DNA from: Planctomycetota bacterium
GTDB taxonomy: Bacteria > Planctomycetota > Phycisphaerae > Phycisphaerales > UBA1924
Direction: 5' to 3'
Length of the DNA: 11,466 nucleotides
Assembly: GCA_023429345.1 (NCBI GenBank)
Contig: JAEYVB010000182.1
Span: 1 to 11,466 of the forward strand
Both the position numbers and the translations under genes were made by a program. This document shows positions 1 to 7,230 of the stretch, one piece after another. How positions within the stretch are numbered: position 1 is the first letter of the stretch; every line of letters begins with the position of its first letter. A model generated the notes under the pieces. That model was not told the DNA's origin, made no database searches, and worked only from the letters and a program-made list of their open reading frames with translations.

Positions 1-1
1 C

Positions 2-802
2 AACGCTTCGGTCCTTGCCGCCGGGGACGAGCAGAACTTCGTCGACTTCATCCTGGAAGCCCAGCCGGAGCCGCCCCTGTACTTCGCGCGCATGAAACGG
101 GACAACAAAGCCGGTCCGACGCTGCTCAACATTGCGGGCGGCGGCGGCGTCCCCAAACCCAAACAACTCGCCGTCGACGATCTCAAACACATCGACGGGC
201 ACACAACGGCCGTCATCGACACGCGGCCGTGGGATGCGTTCAAGGCCCGGCACCTCCCCGGCGCGCTGCATCTGCCGCTGACGAACTCGTTCAGCACGGA
301 TGCGGGCTCACTGGTCGCCGAGCACGAACCGATCGTCATCATCGCCGAGGCGGGGCGCCTGGAGGAGGTCGTGCGTGACCTCATACGGGTGGGACTGGAC
401 CGGATAACCGGATGGTTCGACGCCGCCCGGATCGATGATCTCAAAGCCGCGGGCGCTACGCTCGTGTCTTCCACCGAAACCCACCCCGACGAGGCGATGC
501 CGCTTCTTGAGAATAGCGATCCGTTCGTGCTCGACGTGCGTCGCCGGACCGAGTTCGAGGAGGGCCACATCGCCGGCGCGACGAATATCGCGCACACCCG
601 CCTTCGGGCCCACCTGGCCGAACTCCCGATGGACCGGCGCATCCTGGTGAACTGCCGCAGCGGGGCTCGCTCGGCCCGGGCATGCTCGCTCCTTCAGAGG
701 CACGGGTACCAATGCACCAATCTCGCGGGAGGCTTCCTCGCCTGGGATCGGTCCACTCCGCGCGCAGAAACCCGCGGGAAGGGCGTATCCGCCGCGTCCT
801 GA
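2..802 (+). CDS. CstB-like persulfide dioxygenase/rhodanese fusion, C-terminal part (5' end outside window)
   Basis: The frame is open from the first complete codon at base 2, so the gene starts left of the window; the ATG at 92 is internal. The first residues read QPEPPLYFARMKR, a stretch typical of the end of the metallo-beta-lactamase domain in MBL-rhodanese fusions. Two rhodanese-like domains follow. The first (about visible residues 55-145) has IDTRPWDAF and a HLPGALHLP motif, but AEAGR stands where the catalytic Cys loop belongs, so it is a pseudo-rhodanese. The second (about 155-250) has LDVRRRTEFEEGHIAGA and an active loop NCRSGARSA with the catalytic Cys at visible residue 218. MBL, dead rhodanese, live rhodanese is the order known for CstB, which oxidises persulfides to sulfite and can form thiosulfate. 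The dioxygenase metal site is outside the window, so that activity is inferred. A rhodanese with a membrane anchor follows, supporting a sulfur role. Confidence 0.85.
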   Translation, partial: NASVLAAGDEQNFVDFILEAQPEPPLYFARMKRDNKAGPTLLNIAGGGGVPKPKQLAVDDLKHIDGHTTAVIDTRPWDAFKARHLPGALHLPLTNSFSTDAGSLVAEHEPIVIIAEAGRLEEVVRDLIRVGLDRITGWFDAARIDDLKAAGATLVSSTETHPDEAMPLLENSDPFVLDVRRRTEFEEGHIAGATNIAHTRLRAHLAELPMDRRILVNCRSGARSARACSLLQRHGYQCTNLAGGFLAWDRSTPRAETRGKGVSAAS

Positions 803-866
803 TGGGGCATTCACCGGGCGTAGCGATCACGCCGCGGCCGCCTCGGCTGTTCGGCCACCGGCATTT

Positions 867-896
867 GGAACCCGGAACCTCCTTCGGGCCTCTCAA
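867..896 (+). promoter_or_regulatory. possible ECF-type promoter upstream of the membrane rhodanese
   Basis: The 148-base gap before the rhodanese at 951 holds GGAAC at 867-871 (a second GGAAC lies at 874-878) and TCTCAA at 891-896. This resembles the GGAACTT plus TCTGA/GTCTAA layout used by RpoE-type sigma factors, at near-normal spacing. An ECF sigma gene lies downstream in the same gene run, so autoregulation is conceivable. Short motifs of this kind arise by chance in GC-rich DNA. Confidence 0.22.
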
Positions 897-950
897 GGAC
901 AGGCGACCCGCACCGCCTATAGGGGGGTCGGGAAGCCAAGGAGCCAGCAA

Positions 951-1586
951 ATGAGCGCGATCAGAAACAGCGGCCTTTCAGCAATGCAACATCCCGCAAG
1001 CGCCGGGGGCAGCGGCGGAAGAATCAACGAGGCCGCTCCCTCTCAGGTGAAGCAGTGGCTGCAGGACGGCCAGTGCGTACTCATCGATGTCCGCGAGGCC
1101 GACGAGCACGCCCGGGAGCGGATTGCCGGGTCGAATCTGTTGCCGCTCTCCCGCTTCGACCCCGCACAGGCGGCGGCATTGGTCAAGCCCGGACAATCGC
1201 TCATCCTCCACTGCCGCAGCGGACGCCGGGCCGCCGACGCGTGCCGCATAGCGGCGTCGCTCCACGCCTCGCTCCCGGTCCTGAACATGACCGGCGGGAT
1301 CGAGGCCTGGAAGAAGGAAGGGCTTTCCGTCGAGGTCGACACCAGGATCTCCGGGATCAGCGTGATGCGTCAGGTGCAGTTGGTGATCGGCGCGGGGGTG
1401 CTGGTCGGAAGCGCGCTCGCGTGGTTCCTCGACCCTCGATTCATCGCCATCCCCGCCATTCTGGGCGCCGGTCTGACGTTCGCCGGAGCCACGGGCACAT
1501 GCGGGCTGGCCGCGGCGATCGCCAGGATGCCCTGGAACCGCACCAGTGCCCGAGCGGCGACCTGCGCGGGCGGGACGTGCGGCTGA
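951..1586 (+). CDS. membrane-anchored rhodanese (DUF2892/YgaP-type sulfurtransferase)
   Basis: A 211-residue protein with a strong AAGGAG ribosome site at 938-943, seven bases before the ATG. A single rhodanese domain covers about residues 25-128 and contains VLIDVREADEHARERIAGS, the active loop HCRSGRR with catalytic Cys88, and the closing MTGGIEAWKKEGLSV. A DUF2892 segment follows with two membrane helices (about 141-160 and 164-190), including the family-typical stretches ISVMRQVQLVIGAG and TGTCGLA, then MPWNR. This is the layout of E. coli YgaP, an inner-membrane sulfurtransferase. The tail ends in C-x4-C (Cys205, Cys210), which could be redox-active or metal-binding; that is inference. 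It sits between a persulfide dioxygenase-like gene and a membrane flavocytochrome, so it probably handles sulfane sulfur at the membrane. Confidence 0.92.
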   Translation: MSAIRNSGLSAMQHPASAGGSGGRINEAAPSQVKQWLQDGQCVLIDVREADEHARERIAGSNLLPLSRFDPAQAAALVKPGQSLILHCRSGRRAADACRIAASLHASLPVLNMTGGIEAWKKEGLSVEVDTRISGISVMRQVQLVIGAGVLVGSALAWFLDPRFIAIPAILGAGLTFAGATGTCGLAAAIARMPWNRTSARAATCAGGTCG

Positions 1587-1622
1587 GCCGCTTCCGCCGC
1601 GGCTCCCAGCCTGCGACCCGCG

Positions 1623-2981
1623 ATGCGCTTACGATCGCTCACGCAACCGGAGCAGGCCCGTATGCACCAAGCCCTGACTGCCATCGCCTGGGCGGGTTTG
1701 TATGCGACGCTGGTCATCGGACCGCTCCTCCTGATGCTGCCCGGCGCACCACCGCACGGGCGAGGCTTCTGGGCCGAGTTCTCGGCGGCCCTCGGCTTTC
1801 TGGGCCTGGCGCAGCTGACCGTGCAGTTCGTCCTGATCGCCCGCTTCAAACGGGTCACCGCCCCCTACGGCATCGACGCCATCATGTTCTACCACCGGCA
1901 GGTGGGAACACTGGCGGTGCTGGTCATCCTGGCCCACCCGGTCGTGCTGGTGCTCCGCGAACCCGCGATGCTCGGCCTGCTGAACCCGCTGCGCGGAAGC
2001 TGGGCGAGCCGGACCGGAGCCTGGTCGCTGATGGCGCTGGGGCTGCTCGTTCTGCTGTCTGTCTTCCGACGACAACTGCGACTGCGCTACGAACTGTGGC
2101 GCACCAGCCATGCGCTGCTGGCACTGTTCGCGGCCGGCTCCGCCATGACGCACGTGGCACTGGCCGGCCCCTACGTAACGGGCGGGTGGAAGTTGGCATT
2201 CTGGACGGTGTTCGTCGCGTCCGGCGCAGCGATGCTGGCTTACCCGCGGCTGATCAGGCCCCTGCTGGATCGACGATTTCCGTACCGGATCGTCGAAATC
2301 AAGACCGAGGCCGATCGCGTCTGGACGCTTGGGGTCGAACCGGTGGGGCACGCGGGGCTCCGCTTTGCGCCGGGGCAGTTCGCGTGGCTCAAGCTGCGGC
2401 GAGCGTTCAGCCTGGACGAGCATCCCTTCTCGTTCTCCTCCAGCGCTGAGCACCCGGGGCGCCTGGAGTTTGGGATCAAGGCGGTGGGCGACTTCACAAA
2501 CAAACTGCCGGTAGCTGAGGCCGGAACGGCGGTGTACCTGGATGGCCCGCACGGGGCGTTCTCGATCGACCGCGTATCGTCCGCGGGGTACGTGTTTGTC
2601 GCCGGCGGCATCGGCATCGTGCCCATCCTGAGCATGATCCGCACCATGGTCGACCGCGGCGATCCGCGGCCGGTCCGGTTGATCTACGCCTCCAAGAGGA
2701 TCGAGACCCTGGCCTACCACGACGAACTGGAGGCGCTCCGGCGGCGTGCCCCGATGCAGTTTGACGCCGTCTACGTGCTCGAGACGCCGCCGACGGCCTG
2801 GACGGGCGAGACCGGCTGGGTGACGCGTGAGCTCCTCGAGCGACACTGGCCGCGGGACGAGATCGTCCGCGATGTTCTCATCTGCGGTCCCGACCCGATG
2901 ATCGTGAAGGTGGATGCGGCGCTCCGCGCCATGGGCGTGCCGGCCGCTCGATTGCACGCGGAGCGGTTCGATCTCGTCTAA
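1623..2981 (+). CDS. ferric-reductase-type flavocytochrome b (di-haem membrane domain plus FAD/NAD(P) reductase)
   Basis: A 452-residue protein. The N-terminal half has about six membrane helices (near 17-40, 55-73, 93-111, 133-148, 161-180, 188-205). Four histidines lie in two pairs each 14 residues apart: His91/His105 in YHRQVGTLAVLVILAHP and His163/His177 in WRTSHALLALFAAGSAMTH. That is the bis-haem arrangement of ferric reductases and NADPH oxidases. The cytosolic half (about 218-452) is ferredoxin-reductase-like: FAPGQFAWLKL, FAD motif HPFSFSS (267-273), nucleotide loop VAGGIGIVPILSMIR (326-340), LICGPDPMI (419-427) and a terminal ERFDLV. No 2Fe-2S cluster Cys set is present. It should carry electrons from NAD(P)H through FAD and two haems across the membrane. 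The acceptor is unknown; the c-type cytochrome 21 bases downstream is a candidate partner. A start at ATG 1662, with GGAG at 1649-1652, is about as plausible as 1623. Confidence 0.9.
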   Translation: MRLRSLTQPEQARMHQALTAIAWAGLYATLVIGPLLLMLPGAPPHGRGFWAEFSAALGFLGLAQLTVQFVLIARFKRVTAPYGIDAIMFYHRQVGTLAVLVILAHPVVLVLREPAMLGLLNPLRGSWASRTGAWSLMALGLLVLLSVFRRQLRLRYELWRTSHALLALFAAGSAMTHVALAGPYVTGGWKLAFWTVFVASGAAMLAYPRLIRPLLDRRFPYRIVEIKTEADRVWTLGVEPVGHAGLRFAPGQFAWLKLRRAFSLDEHPFSFSSSAEHPGRLEFGIKAVGDFTNKLPVAEAGTAVYLDGPHGAFSIDRVSSAGYVFVAGGIGIVPILSMIRTMVDRGDPRPVRLIYASKRIETLAYHDELEALRRRAPMQFDAVYVLETPPTAWTGETGWVTRELLERHWPRDEIVRDVLICGPDPMIVKVDAALRAMGVPAARLHAERFDLV

Positions 2982-3002
2982 CGGCCGCTGGAGGTCCCGG
3001 AC

Positions 3003-3539
3003 ATGCGTCGCATATACACCAACGAGGCCGTGCTGCTTATCGCGGGCCTGCTGCTCGCGGCGGCGGTAGCCTTCGCGTGGGCCCGCAACCGGAATACCCC
3101 GGGGCCGGCCGGGACGGCCCCCGAGCGGCAATCGGCCGCGGCCGGGCTCATCCCCGACTGGCGCTCCCTGGGGGCGCAGACGTACGAAGAACGCTGCGCC
3201 TCGTGCCATGCCGAGGGGCAGGGAACCCGGCGCGTGCCCCCACTGCGGGGTGCCCCTCTGAGATTGTTCGGCGCTGAGGGCGGAAGGTCCTACCTCATCG
3301 ACTTCCTGCTCTACGGGTCCGAGAGCGGGCACGGCCGACACCCGGCGTATGCGGATCGCGTTTCGGACGACCAGGCCGCGGCGGCTCTGAACCACATGCT
3401 TACCGCGTGGGGCAACGCAGAGCTTCTCCCGGAAGGCTGGCGCCCTTACGAGGCCGAAGAAGTAGCCGGACACCGCCAACAGGCACTCACCCCGGCCCAG
3501 GTGCACGCCCGGCGTCCCCAGGCCGGGCCCGGCCGGTAA
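3003..3539 (+). CDS. membrane-anchored c-type cytochrome, single haem, Met ligand apparently replaced
   Basis: A 178-residue protein with a clear GGAGG ribosome site at 2990-2994. A hydrophobic segment at about residues 9-27 serves as signal anchor, so the haem domain is outside the cytoplasmic membrane. One haem motif CASCH lies at 65-69. The class I fold continues with VPPLRGAPL and a C-terminal YADRVSDDQAAAALNHMLTAWGN (113 onward), which aligns by eye with the usual GGMPAFADxLSDEQ...NYVRTAWGN. At the Met ligand position there is His113 (GRHPAY); Met132 and His110 are other nearby candidates. A role as electron shuttle for the neighbouring flavocytochrome or for sulfur oxidation is inferred from position. 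The sigma factor gene starts only about seven bases downstream. Confidence 0.88.
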   Translation: MRRIYTNEAVLLIAGLLLAAAVAFAWARNRNTPGPAGTAPERQSAAAGLIPDWRSLGAQTYEERCASCHAEGQGTRRVPPLRGAPLRLFGAEGGRSYLIDFLLYGSESGHGRHPAYADRVSDDQAAAALNHMLTAWGNAELLPEGWRPYEAEEVAGHRQQALTPAQVHARRPQAGPGR

Positions 3540-3546
3540 GTCCGGA

Positions 3547-4497
3547 GTGTTCGCGTACGCTTGTGCCAGAGTGCGTCGATCTGAATCCAAGCCCCGAAGC
3601 CGCCCGGGCCGCCCCATCACACCCACGATCGGGGACTCCCCCACCGCCATCGCCGCCCTCGTGGAAACACACGGGCCACGATTGCACGCGCTGGCCCTGC
3701 GACTCTGCCGAAACAGGTCGGATGCCGAGGACCTGGTGCAGGACGTCTTCATGCAGGCGCTGCGAAAGTGGCACACCTTCCGCGGCGATGCCGACCCCGG
3801 GACCTGGCTCTACGCGATCGCCGCCCGGGCGTGCAAGGCCCGCGCACGCAGGAGGGGCGACGCCGACCGGCGCCAGATTCCGCTCTCGCAACTGATGCCC
3901 TGGGACGAGGGCACGGTCACGGAGATCGCCGCGGCCACGCCGGGCGATGAGAGCCAGAGCGAGCGCCGCGAGGCCATCACGCGCGTCCAGGCGCAGATCG
4001 CTCGGCTCCCCGAACACCTGCGGCTTCCCCTGGTGCTCAAGGATGTTCTCGAGCTGAGCGTCGCGGACACCGCGGCGGCGCTCGGTCTTGCCGAGAACAC
4101 CGTGAAGACCCGCCTCCACCGCGCCCGCCTCGCTCTGCGCAAGGCCCTGCTGGCCAGCGCCTCGACGGTCACGGCCCCGGGCCCCATCTTCGAACGGCAG
4201 GTCTGCGTCGATTTGCTCAAAGCGAAGATGGAAGCCATTGACCGCGGCGGTGTCGCGGCGGGGCACCGTGTACCGCAGGCCGAAGTGTGCGCGCGCTGCC
4301 GGGCGGTGTTCCGAGAGTTGGACCTCGTCCAGGACGCCTGCGCTCGGCTGGGCGAGGGACCGATGCCCACCCCGCTCCGCCGGAAGCTCCTGCGGATGAT
4401 CCGCGACCGTGACGAGGCCGAACGATCCGCCATGAAGGCCCCGCGCCGGGGCCGGCGGCCGGTCCCGGGGCGAGACCCGCGAACGTCCGGTACCTGA
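3547..4497 (+). CDS. ECF-type RNA polymerase sigma factor with Cys/His-rich C-terminal extension
   Basis: A 316-residue frame. Sigma region 2 spans about residues 36-105 with RLCRNRSDAEDLVQDVFMQALRKW and a TWLYAIAAR helix. Region 4 spans about 142-200 with LPEHLRLPLVLKDVLELS, the helix-turn-helix VADTAAALGLAENTVKTRLHRARL and LRKAL. An extension of more than 100 residues follows and includes Cys220, His240, Cys248-x2-Cys251 and Cys265, in the order H-x7-C-x2-C. This recalls, but is not identical to, the H-x3-C-x2-C zinc motif of ZAS anti-sigma factors. It may bind zinc or sense redox state; that is inference. The start is uncertain: GTG 3547 lies just after the cytochrome stop, and the first 30 residues look unstructured (GTG 3571 is another option). 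Tight spacing places it in the sulfur/redox operon. No separate anti-sigma gene is seen nearby. Confidence 0.9.
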   Translation: MFAYACARVRRSESKPRSRPGRPITPTIGDSPTAIAALVETHGPRLHALALRLCRNRSDAEDLVQDVFMQALRKWHTFRGDADPGTWLYAIAARACKARARRRGDADRRQIPLSQLMPWDEGTVTEIAAATPGDESQSERREAITRVQAQIARLPEHLRLPLVLKDVLELSVADTAAALGLAENTVKTRLHRARLALRKALLASASTVTAPGPIFERQVCVDLLKAKMEAIDRGGVAAGHRVPQAEVCARCRAVFRELDLVQDACARLGEGPMPTPLRRKLLRMIRDRDEAERSAMKAPRRGRRPVPGRDPRTSGT

Positions 4498-4716
4498 TGG
4501 GGACCGTGCGCTACGCGCCGCGTGAATCCCGAGTGTCGCCCCTCCAATCGCAGCCATGGAGCGGGGTGATTGCGGGCCGGCGCGAACATCCCGAACTTCA
4601 CCCCGATCTGCATGTCGGGCCCGCGGAGACCCACGCCGCTCCGAACCCGGGCACCAGCCGACTGTACCATTCGCCTGCCACGGCGCGCAGTTGAAACGGG
4701 GCAGCAAGGGGGAGAA
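4498..4716. other. gap between sigma factor and kinase genes
   Basis: About 220 bases without a convincing gene. The kinase frame stays open upstream to a TTG at 4570, but the residues it would add (proline- and arginine-rich, no domain) look non-coding. No clear terminator or promoter box was recognised. The gap is long enough to hold a separate promoter for the kinase. Confidence 0.4.
4706..4714 (+). promoter_or_regulatory. ribosome binding site that sets a TTG start
   Basis: AAGGGGGAG lies just before an in-frame TTG at 4717. It is the strongest purine-rich site ahead of the kinase and favours 4717 over the upstream TTG at 4570 or ATG at 4612, neither of which has a comparable site. Confidence 0.55.
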
Positions 4717-6951
4717 TTGGCGGCACCTTCAGCCCAGGCACTCGGAGCACCCGCCGCACGCCTCGCGGCGAACGCGTTCGACGCGTTCCCGGGGCACATC
4801 GCGGTCCTCGATGAGCAAGGCATCATCTTGTTGGTGAACGAAGCCTGGCGACGCTTTGCCGCCCGCTCCGGCGCAGTCAGCGATTTCACCGGCCAGAGCT
4901 ACGTCGCCGTCTGCGAGGGCCCACCCGGCGATGATCACCCCGGCTCCGAGATCATCGCCGGTATGCGCGGGGTACTACGCGGCGAACTTGAGAGTTTCGA
5001 TCTCGAGTATCCCTGCCACGCCCCCGGGAGCCCGGCATGCTGGTTCCGGATGCAGGTGATCCGCTTCGATCGGCCCCAGGAAGGCGGCGCTCTGTTGGTC
5101 CTCCATGAGGATATCACCCGGCGCCGCGAGGCCGAGGAGGCTCTCCGCGAGAGCGAGCAGCGGCTCCGGCTCGCGCTCCAGGCCGCCTCGACGGGACTCT
5201 GGGACTGGGAAATCGAGACCGACCGTGTCGCATGGTCGCCCGAGTGCTTCGCCATCCACGGGGTCCATGAGGGTGATTTCGGACACTCGGCCGCCGATTT
5301 CAGGCGCCGAATCCATCCCGAGGATCAAGACCGGGTTTGGCAGGCCGTCAACGCGGCGATCGAGACGCACCAGACCTACGAGTGCGAGTTCCGCATTGTC
5401 CGGCCCGACGGGCAACTCCGCTGGATCGCCAACTACGGGAGAGCCTTCTACGACGAGCACGGCCGCCCGGCCCGGATGATCGGCACCATCATCGATATCA
5501 CCCCGCGCAAAGCCTCCGAGCAGATCCTCCGCGAGAGCGAGCACCGCCTGCGACTCGTTCTCGAAGCCTCCGCGACCGGAATCTGGGAATGGGACGTACG
5601 GACGCACACCGTCTCATGGTCGGACGAGTGTTACAGGATCCACGGCCTCCGCGAGGACGAGTTCGACGGCACCGCCGACGCCTTCGACCGGACGCTGCAC
5701 CCGGACGACCGTGATCGCGTGTGGGCCGCCGTCACCGCGGCCACGCGGGACCGGGCCCGCTACGAGTGCGAGTTCCGGATCCTTCGCCCGGGCGGCGAGG
5801 TGCGCTGGGTGGCCAACGTCGGACGCGCCCTCTACGACGAGCGGGGGCAGCCCACGCGCATGATCGGCACCCTCACGGACATCACCCCGCGGAAGCAGGC
5901 CGAACAGGTACTCCGGGACAGCGAGGAGCGGTACCGACACCTTTTCGAATCCAACCCCAACCCCATGTGGGTCTACGACCTCGATTCCCTCCGCTTCCTC
6001 GCCGTCAACGACGCCGCCGTCGCCCATTACGGCTACTCGCGCGACGAGTTTCTCGCGATGACCATCAAGGACATCCGCCCGCCCGAGGAGATCCCCCGGC
6101 TCCTCGATCGCATCCGCGCCGTGGGCGCCGGCCTCGGGCAGCCCGGGGTGTGGCGCCACCGCACGAAAGACGGCAGGCTCATCGATGTCCAGGTCACGTC
6201 CCACGCCCTCCACGCGCACGGCTCCCGCACCGCGCTCGTGCTCGCGCAGGACATCACCCTGCAGCGCCGCGCCGAGGCAGCCTTGCAACGCAGCAACCAG
6301 GAACTCAACCGCTTCGCCTCGTTCGCCAGCCACGACCTGAAGGAGCCGCTCCGCGGCGTCGGAACGCTCGCGCGGTTCATGCTCCAGGATGAGCCCCATC
6401 TCTCACCCGAGGGCACGGCACGCCTCCAACGGATCGACGAACTGTGCCAACGGCTCACCGCGATGATCGAGGCGCTGCTCGAGTACGCCCGCTCGGGCGG
6501 AGAGCACAGGCGGTTACCGTGCGACCTGAACCACATTGTTCACCGGGCCGCCGACACCCTCGCCGAGGTCCTCCGATCCGGAAACGTCGAACTGTCCATC
6601 GGCCCCGGACTGCCGACAATCCCCGGCGATCCCGCCCTCCTGGAACGAGTCTTCGCCAACCTCATCGCCAACGCCGTCAAGTACAACACCTCCGCACGCA
6701 AACGCATCTGGATCGGACGTGAGGATGGCGACATAATCGTGCGTGACAACGGCGTCGGGATCCCGGAGCGACACCAGCAGCGCATCTTCGAGCTCTTCGC
6801 CCGGGTACCCGGCAGCCCCTCGTCGGAGGGCATCGGGCTCGGCCTCGCCCTGGTCAAGACCATCGTGGAATCACACGGCGGCCAGATATCCGTTCAATCG
6901 ACGCCGGGCCAGGGCTCCACCTTCCGCCTCCGCTTCCCCGGCAGCCTCTGA
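4717..6951 (+). CDS. cytosolic multi-PAS sensor histidine kinase
   Basis: A 744-residue protein from a TTG start chosen on the ribosome site. No membrane helix or signal peptide is visible. Four PAS/PAC-type sensor units come first: about 20-133, 147-265, 274-392 and 402-515, each closing with a D-I-T motif (HEDITRRREAE, IIDITPRK, LTDITPRK, AQDITLQRR). The second and third are near-copies of each other. The HisKA helix carries phospho-acceptor His539 in FASHDLKEPLRG. The ATPase domain shows the N box NLIANAVKYN (648-657), G1 DNGVGIP (677-683), an F box FELFARV and G2 GIGLGLALV (705-713). It should autophosphorylate and pass phosphate to a response regulator not in this window. The second and third PAS units look like the PAS_3 class common in light- or redox-sensing kinases, but no ligand can be named. 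A link to the sigma factor upstream is possible by position only. Confidence 0.93.
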   Translation: MAAPSAQALGAPAARLAANAFDAFPGHIAVLDEQGIILLVNEAWRRFAARSGAVSDFTGQSYVAVCEGPPGDDHPGSEIIAGMRGVLRGELESFDLEYPCHAPGSPACWFRMQVIRFDRPQEGGALLVLHEDITRRREAEEALRESEQRLRLALQAASTGLWDWEIETDRVAWSPECFAIHGVHEGDFGHSAADFRRRIHPEDQDRVWQAVNAAIETHQTYECEFRIVRPDGQLRWIANYGRAFYDEHGRPARMIGTIIDITPRKASEQILRESEHRLRLVLEASATGIWEWDVRTHTVSWSDECYRIHGLREDEFDGTADAFDRTLHPDDRDRVWAAVTAATRDRARYECEFRILRPGGEVRWVANVGRALYDERGQPTRMIGTLTDITPRKQAEQVLRDSEERYRHLFESNPNPMWVYDLDSLRFLAVNDAAVAHYGYSRDEFLAMTIKDIRPPEEIPRLLDRIRAVGAGLGQPGVWRHRTKDGRLIDVQVTSHALHAHGSRTALVLAQDITLQRRAEAALQRSNQELNRFASFASHDLKEPLRGVGTLARFMLQDEPHLSPEGTARLQRIDELCQRLTAMIEALLEYARSGGEHRRLPCDLNHIVHRAADTLAEVLRSGNVELSIGPGLPTIPGDPALLERVFANLIANAVKYNTSARKRIWIGREDGDIIVRDNGVGIPERHQQRIFELFARVPGSPSSEGIGLGLALVKTIVESHGGQISVQSTPGQGSTFRLRFPGSL
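5143..5910 (+). repeat. tandem duplication of a 128-codon PAS/PAC unit
   Basis: Two adjacent units of 384 bases (5143-5526 and 5527-5910) each begin with the same 17 bases coding LRESE and encode parallel landmarks: RLRLALQAASTGLWDW versus RLRLVLEASATGIWEW, YECEFRIVRP versus YECEFRILRP, and RMIGTIIDITPRK versus RMIGTLTDITPRK. This is an in-frame domain duplication inside the kinase gene. Confidence 0.85.
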
Positions 6952-7230
6952 CCCACAGGGCACTCCCCCTTCGCCCACCGCAAGCTTCACCCACCGCAAG
7001 GCCGTGCACGCCGACCTTTGCTCAGGCGCTTGGCGATGCTGCCGCGTTCCGCTCGGCTGCCGCCACCAGCCCATTCATCATCCCGCGAAAGACCATCCCG
7101 TGCAGTGGTATGCCCAAGCGGCAGGACATGACGAGCGGGAGCACCGAGGAGCCCACAAAGCCGGGCGCCTCAATGGCACGGCCTTTCGATGGTTCAGGTG
7201 TTCTGCCACGGAAAGGGGAAGGGCGGGCCG
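6952..7230. other. convergent intergenic region
   Basis: This separates the kinase (plus) and phospholipase-like gene (minus), which converge. It holds an 11-base direct repeat, CCCACCGCAAG, at 6974-6984 and 6990-7000. On the minus strand a frame ends at 7022 with the 49-residue reading EAPGFVGSSVLPLVMSCRLG...; the plus strand also has a long open frame there. I recognise neither. No hairpin with a T-run was found. Confidence 0.4.

Noticed and set aside
1055..2449. Long plus-strand frame across the rhodanese and flavocytochrome genes
   Set aside because: Its Arg/Pro/Gly-rich translation has no recognisable fold, and it overlaps two well-supported genes in another frame.
1629..3776. Very long minus-strand open frame opposite the flavocytochrome and cytochrome genes
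   Set aside because: It is rich in Arg, Gly and Gln with no domain, and it lies antisense to genes with clear motifs. Long antisense frames are expected in GC-rich coding DNA.
3487..4889. Long minus-strand frames opposite the sigma factor
   Set aside because: No domain or plausible start, and the sigma factor on the plus strand is unambiguous.
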